Source: Paraburkholderia translucens
Lineage (GTDB): Bacteria > Pseudomonadota > Gammaproteobacteria > Burkholderiales > Burkholderiaceae
Direction of reading: 5' to 3'
Assembly: GCF_020881035.1 (NCBI RefSeq)
Contig: NZ_JAJITC010000008.1
Coordinates: 248,001 to 312,000, forward strand
Length of the DNA stretch: 64,000 bases
The notes below the pieces were generated by a model. The model was not told the DNA's origin. It saw nothing but the letters and a program-made list of their open reading frames with translations, and did not search any database. A program made the translations under genes and the position numbers. The number at the start of each line of letters is the position of its first letter. The first letter of the stretch is position 1. Shown one piece after another: positions 55,301-63,223 of this stretch.

Positions 55301-56542
55301 CTAAGCATCCCCTCCCGCCTCATACTCCCCGATATACCGCGCTCGCGGCCGGATCAACCGGCCGTCGCGCGTCTGCTCCATCGCGTGCGCGATCCAGCCG
55401 ACCACTCGCCCGAGCGCGAACAGCGTGAATCCGGCCCCCGCCGGCAGGCCGAGCACGCGCTCGATCGCTGCGAGCGCGAAATCCACCGTCGGCTCCGCGC
55501 CCGTCGTGTCGCGCACCGCTTGCGCGAGCTTCAGCACCTCGTTGAGCGGTGAGCGGGCCGGCGCGCAATCGGCGAGCAACGTCAGCAACAGCCGCGCGCG
55601 CGGATCGCCCTCCGGATAAAGCGGATGACCGAAGCCCGATAACACCGGTCCCTGGGTGCCGTGCTCGTGGCGCGCGAGACGGTTGGCCAGATAGCGGTCC
55701 AGATCTGGCGCGCGCGACGCTTCGTCGAGCAGCGCCGCGATGCGCGCGACTTCGCCGCCGTGACGCGGCCCGGAGAGCGCCGTGAGCCCGCCGGCGACCG
55801 CGCCGAACAGGTGCGTGCCCGTCGACGTGATGCAGCGGACCGTGAACGTCGACGCGTTCAACTCGTGATCCGCGCATGCGACGAGTGCCGCGCGCAACAG
55901 GCCGCTTTGCGGCCGGCTTCGTACTCGCCAGGCTGTCGCGATCTGGCGATGCAGCGGTTCGTTCGACGCCGCCGCCGGCAGCATCGCGGCGGCCAGCAGC
56001 CGCATGACGGCGCAGGCGGTGTCGAGCTGCGCATCGCGGCCGAGCGCCCACACGCGCGGCATCTGCGCGGCGGCGGCCGGCAGCAGCACGAGCGCGCGAT
56101 CGAGCGGCGTGCTGTCGCTCCACAGCTTGAGCCACGCGGCCCACTGCGCGGGAGCGAGCGGCGCGGCGGGCGCATCGGCGATGCGGCGCGCGCTGCATTC
56201 CCACAGCAGCGCCGCGACGTCTTCGAGCGACGCACTGCGCGCAAGCTCGATCGCATCGTGCCCGCGATACAGCAGGCGACCGTCGGCGACCAGCGTGATC
56301 GACGATTCGAGCACCGGCACACCCCAATCGAGCACCTTCTGCGCGACCTTGCCCGCGCGCTTGCCGTCCGCCTTGCGGCGCGCGAGCCGGCGCACCTCGG
56401 CCGCATCGTAGAGCCGATGCCGGCCTTGCGCATCCGGCGAGGAGCCGAGCATGCCGCGGCTCACGTACGCATACAGCGTCGGCAAGCTGACGCCGAGCGT
56501 CGCGGCCGCTTCAGCGGCGGTCAGGTAGATTGAGCCTGGCAT
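55301..56542 (-). CDS. Citrate synthase-family enzyme fused to an N-terminal DNA-binding HTH
   Basis: A 413-residue fusion. Residues ~5-60 form a MerR/excisionase-type winged HTH (YLTAAEAAATLGVSLPTLY, then GRHRLYDAAEVRRLARR). Residues ~75-405 form a citrate synthase fold with the catalytic residues apparently intact: His in GPRHGGEV, His in GFGHPLYPEGDPR, Asp in EPTVDFALAAI, plus DHELNAS and the ending GWIAHAMEQ with RLIRPRARY. It could condense an acyl-CoA and also bind its own promoter. ATG 56542 fits the family. It is divergent from a CoA transferase across an AT-rich palindromic region. Confidence 0.88.
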   Translation of the reverse strand: MPGSIYLTAAEAAATLGVSLPTLYAYVSRGMLGSSPDAQGRHRLYDAAEVRRLARRKADGKRAGKVAQKVLDWGVPVLESSITLVADGRLLYRGHDAIELARSASLEDVAALLWECSARRIADAPAAPLAPAQWAAWLKLWSDSTPLDRALVLLPAAAAQMPRVWALGRDAQLDTACAVMRLLAAAMLPAAASNEPLHRQIATAWRVRSRPQSGLLRAALVACADHELNASTFTVRCITSTGTHLFGAVAGGLTALSGPRHGGEVARIAALLDEASRAPDLDRYLANRLARHEHGTQGPVLSGFGHPLYPEGDPRARLLLTLLADCAPARSPLNEVLKLAQAVRDTTGAEPTVDFALAAIERVLGLPAGAGFTLFALGRVVGWIAHAMEQTRDGRLIRPRARYIGEYEAGGDA

Positions 56543-56564
56543 GAAAACGCGAGGAAACCGAAGA

Positions 56565-56601
56565 AATCAATATATATTGATTATCATAATCAAGATTGAT
56601 T
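56565..56601. promoter_or_regulatory. Overlapping AT-rich palindromes in the citrate synthase/CoA transferase promoter
   Basis: AATCAATATATATTGATT at 56565-56582 is a perfect 18-bp palindrome. A related AATCA-AGAT-TGATT lies at 56588-56601, and TGATTATCATAATCA (56578-56592) bridges them. All use the half-site TGATT/AATCA in a region far more AT-rich than its surroundings. It is the likely operator for the HTH-citrate synthase. Confidence 0.65.
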
Positions 56602-56668
56602 GCGGCAAGTCGGAAATTTAGACTCGGTTCACCTGCTTCCTGTCCGCGCGACCCGCGCGCCCGATGCC

Positions 56669-58072
56669 ATGACGCCCGAACTCGCCCTCAAGCATATCTG
56701 GACCCTCGCCGGCTGCGATCCGGTTGCGCTGCACAGCGTGTCGCTCGCCGGCGCGGACCCCGGCTTGCCGTCGGTCTATCGCGTCGGCAGTCTCGCAGCG
56801 GCGACGATCGCCGCGACGGGCCTCGCCGCCGCCGAATACTGGCGCTTGCGCAGCGGCCGCAGGCAGCAGGTGTCGGTGCAGATGCGTCGTGCGCTGGCGG
56901 CGTTTCGCAGCGAACGCTATCTGCGGATCGACGACGGGCCGCCGCCGCTTCTGCGCGATCCGGTCACCGGCTTCTATGAAACGGGCGACGGCCGCTGGAT
57001 CCAGCTGCATACGAATTTCGCGCATCATCTGCGGGGCGTGCTCGACGTGCTTGGCTGCGATCAGGGACGCGAGCCGGTGGCGGCCGCGATTCGCGGCTGG
57101 GAGGGCGCGACGCTTGATCGCACGCTCGCCGATGCGGGACTGTGCGCCGCATTGATTCGCACGCCAGACGAATGGGCGGCGCTCGAACAGGCCAAAGCCA
57201 TCGCACGCTTGCCGCTGTTCGAGATCGAACGCATCGGCGATGCGCCGGCCGAGCCGCCGCAACAGGCCGATGCCGACACCGGCATCGACCGCCCGCTCTC
57301 GGGCGTGCGGGTGCTGGATTTGTCGCGGATCATCGCGGGGCCGGTGGCCGGGCGCGCGCTCGCGCATCATGGCGCCGACGTGCTGGTCATCAACGGGCCG
57401 CATCTGCCGAACATCGCGCCGCTCGTGATCGACAACGGCCGTGGCAAGCGTTCGGCGCTCGTCGATCTGCGCGACGCGGCCGGCTGCGACACGCTACGCG
57501 GACTCGCGCGCGATGCCGACATGTTCCTGCAGGCCTATCGTCCAGGCGCGCTCGCGGCGCGCGGCTTCGGGCCGGAGGACCTCGCGCGGCTGCGGCCCGG
57601 CATCGTCTATGTCTCGGTGTGCGCGTACGGGCATACGGGGCCGTGGGCGCAGCGACGCGGCTTCGATAGTTTGGTGCAGTCGGCCAGCGGCATCGCGTGG
57701 ACCGAGCGCGCGGCGGCGGGCTCAGCCGAGCCACGCCATCTGCCGTGTCAGGCGCTCGATCACGCGACCGGTTATCTGGCCGCGTTCGGCGCGATGGTCG
57801 CGCTCGCGCGGCGGGCTCGCGAGGGCGGCAGTTGGCATGTGAAGGTGTCGCTCGCCCAGACCGGGCGGTGGCTGCAGTCGTTCGGACTGCTGGCGGATGG
57901 GCAGCGGTCGCCCGAGCTGCTGCTCGACGAGGTGCGCGATTGCGTCGCGACCGTGCAATCCGAATTCGGGCGCGTGCTCGGCGTTCAGCCTGCGGAGGAA
58001 CTGGCGGAAACGCCCGCGTTTTATGCGCTGCCGCCGGCGCGCGTCGGCGCGCACGAAGCCCGGTGGGCGTGA
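56669..58072 (+). CDS. CaiB/BaiF-type CoA transferase, permuted two-part form
   Basis: A 467-residue class III CoA transferase. Residues ~230-467 hold a canonical N-terminal CaiB half (RPLSGVRVLDLSRIIAGPVAG, ICAYGHTGPWA-like segment, DHATGYLAAFGAM with the catalytic Asp). The first ~220 residues instead resemble the C-terminal half of a normal CaiB protein (GSLAAATIAATGLAAAEYWR, FYETGDGRWIQLHTNFAHH shortened). The order is thus permuted or the protein is a fused pair. ATG 56669 fits the gene spacing. It is divergent from the HTH-citrate synthase and probably works with it on a CoA ester; the substrate is unknown. Confidence 0.85.
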   Translation: MTPELALKHIWTLAGCDPVALHSVSLAGADPGLPSVYRVGSLAAATIAATGLAAAEYWRLRSGRRQQVSVQMRRALAAFRSERYLRIDDGPPPLLRDPVTGFYETGDGRWIQLHTNFAHHLRGVLDVLGCDQGREPVAAAIRGWEGATLDRTLADAGLCAALIRTPDEWAALEQAKAIARLPLFEIERIGDAPAEPPQQADADTGIDRPLSGVRVLDLSRIIAGPVAGRALAHHGADVLVINGPHLPNIAPLVIDNGRGKRSALVDLRDAAGCDTLRGLARDADMFLQAYRPGALAARGFGPEDLARLRPGIVYVSVCAYGHTGPWAQRRGFDSLVQSASGIAWTERAAAGSAEPRHLPCQALDHATGYLAAFGAMVALARRAREGGSWHVKVSLAQTGRWLQSFGLLADGQRSPELLLDEVRDCVATVQSEFGRVLGVQPAEELAETPAFYALPPARVGAHEARWA

Positions 58073-58083
58073 GGCGCCTGGGC

Positions 58084-58830
58084 CTACTTCCTTAGCTCCG
58101 CGACGAAATCGTAGTAATCGTTACGGCAATACGTGTCGGTCAGCTCGATCGCCCGCTGATCCGCCGTATAACCGACGCGTGTGATCAACAGCAATGCGTC
58201 GTTCGGCGCGATGCTCATCTGCTGCGCGATCTCGTCGCTCGCGTTCACCGCGCGAAAGTGCTGCAACGCGCGCACGATCGTCAGTCCGCGATTTTCCAGA
58301 TACGTATAGAGCGAATCGCCGATTGCCTGCGGATCGGGAATCACGGCGGCTGGAAACGTCGAGTTCTCGACCGCCATCACGATGCCGTCGGCAAGCCGCA
58401 GCCGCCGCAGCCGCGTGACCGCCGCGGCCGGCGACAGACCCAGCTGGATCACCTCGTCGCGATTGGCCGGCGAGATTTCGCGCGACAGCCATTTCGAACT
58501 CGGCGTGAAGCCGCGCCGCCGCAGCATTTCGCTGAAGCTCGACAGACGCGACAACGGATCTTCGTAGCGCGGCGTGATGAAGCTGCCCGCGCCCTGAGTG
58601 CGGCGGATCAAACCCTGCTCGACGAGCAGCGCAATCGCCTTGCGCGACGTGATGCGCGACACGCCGAGCGCCTCGGACAGCACGCGCTCCGAAGGCAGCG
58701 CCTCGCCGGCGTTCCAGCGGTTTTCGTGGATCGCATTGCCGAGCTTGCGGGCGAGTTGCAGATAGAGCGGTGTGTCGTTTTCCGGGTCCGGGCGCAGGTC
58801 GCGCCAGCGGTCTTCCGAGGCAGAAGTCAT
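58084..58830 (-). CDS. GntR-family regulator, HutC/UTRA type
   Basis: A 248-residue regulator. The N-terminal winged HTH (~18-85) contains PLYLQLARKLGNAI and LPSERVLSEALGVSRITSRKA (fragments). The C-terminal UTRA ligand domain (~105-245) contains a phosphosugar-type pocket with VTRLRRLRLADGIVMAVENST. The general type is NagR/FrlR-like, often sensing sugar phosphates. ATG 58830 is used; a GTG at 58839 is possible, and neither has a strong ribosome-binding site. It is convergent with the CoA transferase (11 bp) and divergent from an aldo/keto reductase that may be its target. Confidence 0.9.
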   Translation of the reverse strand: MTSASEDRWRDLRPDPENDTPLYLQLARKLGNAIHENRWNAGEALPSERVLSEALGVSRITSRKAIALLVEQGLIRRTQGAGSFITPRYEDPLSRLSSFSEMLRRRGFTPSSKWLSREISPANRDEVIQLGLSPAAAVTRLRRLRLADGIVMAVENSTFPAAVIPDPQAIGDSLYTYLENRGLTIVRALQHFRAVNASDEIAQQMSIAPNDALLLITRVGYTADQRAIELTDTYCRNDYYDFVAELRK

Positions 58831-59025
58831 GGGGCTCACGCAAGATGGGCAAGCGGCAATTTTAAAACATCGGCGCGTCCCGTTATAGCGGGCTTTTACC
58901 GGGCGCGCCGCCGCGCGGCCGCCAAGCCGCTAAACTCGTCGCTAAGTTTCACGTCGCCGGCGTTGCAGGATGAGGCGGCGTGTAGTCGCATCGCATCGGG
59001 ACCGAGGTACTGTCGAGGAGTCAGC

Positions 59026-59871
59026 ATGACGAGCGAAATCAGAAGCGTGAGCCTGCCTGGCGGCGAGCGCATTCCGGCCCTGGGGCAGGGCACGTGGGAG
59101 ATGGGCGAGCAGCGGGCACGGCGCGCGGCGGAAATCGATGCACTGCGCTGCGGTGTCGAACTCGGCATGACGCTGATCGACACCGCCGAAATGTACGGCG
59201 ACGGCGCGACCGAGTCGCTGCTCGGCGAAGCGCTCGCCGGTTTGCGCGACAAGGTGTTTCTCGTCAGCAAGGTCTATCCGTACAACGCGAGCCGGCGTGG
59301 CGTGATCGCCGCGTGCGAGCGGAGTCTGAAGCGCCTGAAGACGGACCGGCTCGATCTGTATCTGCTGCACTGGCGCGGTTCCGTGCCGCTCGCGGAAACC
59401 GTTGACGGCTTCGAGGCGCTGCGGCGCGCGGGCAAGATTCGTCACTGGGGTGTGAGCAACTTCGATACCGGCGACATGGAAGAACTCGTCGCAATCCCGG
59501 GCGGCGACGCGTGCGTAACCAATCAGATCCTGTACAACGTCGCGCGGCGCGGGCCAGAGTTCGATCTGCTGCCGTGGCTCGCCGGGCGCGGCATACCGGC
59601 GATGGCGTATAGCCCGGTCGATCACGCGCGCCTGCCGAAACGCTCGCCGCTCGACGACATCGCCGACGCGCGCGGCATCTCGGTGTTCCAGGTGGCGCTC
59701 GCGTGGGTGCTGGGCCAGCCCAACGTGTGCGCGATTCCGAAGGCGGCGCGCGTCGAGCACGTGCGGGACAACCATCGCGCGTCGCACCTGGTGTTGGAAG
59801 CCGGCGAACTCGCCGCGCTCGACGCGTACTTCAAGCCGCCGCGCGGCAAGCGTGCGCTGGAGATGTTGTAA
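59026..59871 (+). CDS. Aldo/keto reductase
   Basis: NADPH-dependent reductase of 281 residues. The AKR catalytic tetrad is recognisable: Asp and Tyr in DTAEMYGDG, Lys in LVSKVYP, His in LLHWRG. The cofactor-binding end includes IPKAARVEHVRDN. GAGGAG lies 6 nt before ATG 59026. The substrate (an aldehyde or ketone) is unknown. It is divergent from the GntR regulator across 195 bp. Confidence 0.92.
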   Translation: MTSEIRSVSLPGGERIPALGQGTWEMGEQRARRAAEIDALRCGVELGMTLIDTAEMYGDGATESLLGEALAGLRDKVFLVSKVYPYNASRRGVIAACERSLKRLKTDRLDLYLLHWRGSVPLAETVDGFEALRRAGKIRHWGVSNFDTGDMEELVAIPGGDACVTNQILYNVARRGPEFDLLPWLAGRGIPAMAYSPVDHARLPKRSPLDDIADARGISVFQVALAWVLGQPNVCAIPKAARVEHVRDNHRASHLVLEAGELAALDAYFKPPRGKRALEML

Positions 59872-59961
59872 GCCTCGGCGCCGCCGCCCGTTGCAAAGCG
59901 GCGGCGCGCGAGGCGAGGTGCGCTGCGGGCGTTAATGATGCCGCTCACGCTGACGATGCGC

Positions 59962-60423
59962 TCACGTGCAGGCGTGATGCTGATGCACGGAGCCGAGCAC
60001 GGCGACTTCGGCGGGCGTGTGCTGCAGCGCGTCGTCCGGGACCTGCGCGGCGTCGGCGAGGAAGTCGTCGACGATCGACGACACCGGCACATCGCGCAGG
60101 CACAGCGACACGCGTTGCATTTCGTTGGGGGGAAGCGTGGCGCGCTGGGCGAGGAACAGCACGCCGTATTGATAGCCGTGGATGATGCCGCGGATCGCGC
60201 CGACGCACTGGCCTTGCGCGACGTTATCCTGGCGCTGTTTGCAGCTCTGCACGAGTGAGTACGCGGAGAACGTCGGGTCGATCGGGGGCGCCGCCTGCGA
60301 CAACGTTGGCGCCATCGGCTGCGCGGGCGTTTGCGCATTGGCGAGCGATGCAAGGCCCAGGGCGGCCGTCATCAGCACGGCGGCTGCCATGCGGGTTGCG
60401 GCGGGAGGAACGCTTCGATGCAT
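59962..60423 (-). CDS. Secreted Rap1a/Tai-like protein
   Basis: A 153-residue protein with an N-terminal signal peptide ending near ALGLASLANA-QT, so periplasmic. The mature part has the pattern of Rap1a/Tai immunity proteins, which block type VI amidase effectors: an early Cys (SLVQSC), CVGAIRGIIHGY, a mid CLRDV, a helical DFLADAAQVPDD segment and a closing Cys (HHACT). No amidase effector or type VI gene is adjacent. GAGGG before ATG 60423 decides the start. The family call is moderately sure; it could instead be an unrelated small secreted protein. Confidence 0.7.
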   Translation of the reverse strand: MHRSVPPAATRMAAAVLMTAALGLASLANAQTPAQPMAPTLSQAAPPIDPTFSAYSLVQSCKQRQDNVAQGQCVGAIRGIIHGYQYGVLFLAQRATLPPNEMQRVSLCLRDVPVSSIVDDFLADAAQVPDDALQHTPAEVAVLGSVHQHHACT

Positions 60424-61033
60424 GTCGTGGGCCCTCATATCGAACGATGAATCTGATATGAGGCGGTCGTCTCGGATTGGTTCCATAACACTCGCCTGCA
60501 ATGGGGTTGTGTTTCCGCCGCACCGCTCGCCGAAGGCAGGTCGGCCGCCCCGGCCGGCCTCGGGCCGCGACGCCCGACCGGGTGGAGCGGGACATCACCG
60601 TCGTTGCCGGCGGATAGCGGACAGTATGCCGGGACATGTCGCCGGCGGGTAGAGCGCGGATCTCGTTGCACCCCGAGTGCGTTCTGTCGAAGTTGTCCGT
60701 GCGTCGCTGCCGCGCTGATCGTGCGATCTCGCGCCGTCTCGTGAGGGCGCTCGTCGTGCGGATGTGCGCGGCGTCGCGCGCCCGGTTTGACTTCGAATTT
60801 CTGGCCACCATTCACCAATATCCATGTAGCGATATCCATGCCATGCGTCGCCAAGCCTTGATGCGACGCGGGCGGTCTCGGGAGGTGCCATGCCCGCGCC
60901 GGAAAAAAGCCGGAAAACGTTTCGATGATGAAACACGCGGCCGAAGAAGCGTGTTTCCGCGCGGGATTCGTTAAGGAAGTCGGCCTGAAGCGCGATGCAG
61001 TTTCGTGCGAAGCCGATCGGCTTCGGATCGGCG
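60424..61033. other. Gene-poor region between the Rap1a-like gene and the peptide ABC operon
   Basis: This is 610 bp with no convincing gene on either strand; the reading frames present have arginine-rich, shadow-like composition. A short imperfect direct repeat (CGGGACAT followed by GCCGGCGG-T/A-TAG) occurs at about 60587-60655. It may hold a decayed gene or just the Rap1a-like gene's promoter. Confidence 0.4.
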
Positions 61034-63223
61034 CTAACCGGTGCTGCCCGACGTGTCGCCCGAGCCACCGCCGGTGGTCGGGTTGGCCGCGTTGTCGCCG
61101 CGCGGTTCGCTTTGCAGCGCGCGCAATGTCGCGACCGGAATGTGGCAGCGAATCCGATGCGCCGAAGACTGGTCCGCCGCACCGCCCGCGTCGAGAAACG
61201 GCGGGTCCTGCTGCTCGCAGATCGCGCCGAGCTTGCGCGGACAGCGCGTGTGAAACACGCAGCCCGATGGCATCGCGCCCGGTTCCGGCAGCTCGCCCGC
61301 GAGACGGATGCGCGCGCGCCGAAGCGGCTCGCCGGCCGCTCCGTCGCCCGGCAGCGTCGGCACGGCGGACAGCAGCGCTTCGGTATAGGGATGTTGCGGC
61401 CCATCGAACACGGCCGCCGCCGGACCGATTTCGAGCAGCCGGCCGAGGTAGAGCACCGCGATGCGGTCCGACACGTAGCGCACTACATGCAGATCATGCG
61501 AGATGAACACATAGCTGACGCCGCGCTCGCGCTGCAGATCAACGAGCAGGTTCAGGATCGCGGCCTGCACCGACACGTCGAGCGATGAAGTCGGCTCGTC
61601 GCATACGACGACACGCGGCTCGCCGGCGAACGCCCGGGCAATCGCGACGCGCTGCTTGAGGCCGCCCGATAGCTGGCGCGAGCGCGCGTCGAGATACCGC
61701 TCGGGCAGCCGCACGGCGTCCGACAGCGTGCCGAGCCGTTCGTCGATCGCGGGCCCGCGCAACGCAGTGAAGCGGGCGAGCGCCCGGCCGATCATCCGTT
61801 TGACCGAGTGCGCGCGATTGAGCGCCGAGTCGGGATTCTGGAACACGATCTGCAGCGCCTTCAGCTGCTCGTCGCTGCGGCGCGTGACGCGCGCGGCGAG
61901 CGGCGCGCCGTCGAGTTCGAGCGAGCCGCCGGCATCGGGCGCGAGCAGGCCGAGCATCAGCCGGGCGAGCGTCGTCTTGCCGCTGCCCGATTCGCCGACG
62001 AGGCCGAGCGTCTCGCCGCGCGCGAGTTCGAGCGATACGTCGTCGACCGCGCGCAACGGGCCGCCGGATAGGTGAAATGTTTTCGACAGGTTACGCGCGC
62101 GCAGCACCGGCGCGGCGTGCGCGCGCGGCGGCGCGCCGGGTGACGCGCAATGCGAAGGCGCCGCGCTCGACGCCGCATGCGGCAGCTCGATCGCGCGCTC
62201 GTGATAATGACAGCGCGCCATCTGATCACCATGCGCGGCGCCGAGCCGGTAGGGCGGCGGCGCGTCGCGGCGGCAGCGCTCGTCGGCGAGACGGCAGCGC
62301 TCCGCGTAGATACAGCCCCGCGTGACCGAGCCCGGCAGCGGCAAGCCGCCCGCGATCGTATCGAGCCGCTCGCTGTCCCTGCTGCGTCCGGCCGTGGGCA
62401 GGCAGCGCAGCAGCCCCACCGTGTACGGATGGCGCGGCCGGGCGAACACGTCCTGCGTTGCACCTTCCTCGACCAGCTTGCCCGCGTACAGCACGCCGAC
62501 GCGTTCACACATGCTTGCGATCACCGCGAGGTTGTGGCTGATGAACAGCACCGCGGTGCCGAGCTCCTCGCGCAACTGCGCGATGAGGTCGAGCACTTCC
62601 GCTTCGACGGTCGCATCGAGGCCGGTGGTCGGCTCGTCGAGAATCAGCAGCACGGGGTTCGATGCGAGCGCCATCGCGATGACGACGCGCTGCTGCATGC
62701 CGCCCGATAATTGATGCGGATAGCTGTCCATCACGCGCTCGGGCGCCGCGATGTGCACGCGCTTGAGCATGTCGAGCGTGCGTTGCAGCGCCTCGTCGCG
62801 CGCCACGCCGGCTGCCTCGAATGCTTCGGAGACCTGACGGGCGATCGTCAGCGAGGGATTGAGCGCGCGCCCCGGGTCCTGATAGACCATCGAGACGGTG
62901 GTCGCACGCATGCTGCGCAGCGCATCGGCGCCGAGCTTCTGCACGTCTTCACCGGCGATCACGATCTTGCCGGCCTTCACCTTGCCATTGCGCGGCAAAT
63001 AGCGCACCGTCGCCATCGCGACGGTCGACTTGCCGCAACCGGATTCGCCGACGAGCCCGTACGCCTCGCCACGCCGTACACGAAACGACACGTCCTGCAG
63101 CACTTCACGATCGCGTCCGCGAATCCGGTAGGTGACCGTCAGGCCGACCACGGTCAGCGCATCGGTGCGATCGCTTTTCGACACGTCGAACGCGGCGAAC
63201 GAGGAGGGCGGCGGGCCGTTCAT
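61034..63223 (-). CDS. Peptide-type ABC transporter, fused double ATP-binding protein
   Basis: A 729-residue protein with two complete ABC ATPases (DppD-like then DppF-like). Domain 1 has GESGCGKST and LSGGMQQRV with LILDEPTTGLDAT. Domain 2 has GESGSGKTT and LSGGLKQRV with VCDEPTSSLDVS. Each is followed by an oligopeptide C-terminal region (HPYT, then cysteine pairs such as GCIYAERC and GCVFHTRC) that may hold metal clusters, as in peptide importers. The reading frame stays open upstream to 63976, but that part is antisense shadow of the permease; ATG 63223 overlaps the permease stop by 4 bp. Confidence 0.92.
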   Translation of the reverse strand: MNGPPPSSFAAFDVSKSDRTDALTVVGLTVTYRIRGRDREVLQDVSFRVRRGEAYGLVGESGCGKSTVAMATVRYLPRNGKVKAGKIVIAGEDVQKLGADALRSMRATTVSMVYQDPGRALNPSLTIARQVSEAFEAAGVARDEALQRTLDMLKRVHIAAPERVMDSYPHQLSGGMQQRVVIAMALASNPVLLILDEPTTGLDATVEAEVLDLIAQLREELGTAVLFISHNLAVIASMCERVGVLYAGKLVEEGATQDVFARPRHPYTVGLLRCLPTAGRSRDSERLDTIAGGLPLPGSVTRGCIYAERCRLADERCRRDAPPPYRLGAAHGDQMARCHYHERAIELPHAASSAAPSHCASPGAPPRAHAAPVLRARNLSKTFHLSGGPLRAVDDVSLELARGETLGLVGESGSGKTTLARLMLGLLAPDAGGSLELDGAPLAARVTRRSDEQLKALQIVFQNPDSALNRAHSVKRMIGRALARFTALRGPAIDERLGTLSDAVRLPERYLDARSRQLSGGLKQRVAIARAFAGEPRVVVCDEPTSSLDVSVQAAILNLLVDLQRERGVSYVFISHDLHVVRYVSDRIAVLYLGRLLEIGPAAAVFDGPQHPYTEALLSAVPTLPGDGAAGEPLRRARIRLAGELPEPGAMPSGCVFHTRCPRKLGAICEQQDPPFLDAGGAADQSSAHRIRCHIPVATLRALQSEPRGDNAANPTTGGGSGDTSGSTG

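Noticed and set aside
60595..60974. Small open frames in the gap before the peptide ABC genes
   Set aside because: Arg-rich composition on both strands, no ribosome-binding sites and no recognisable motifs.
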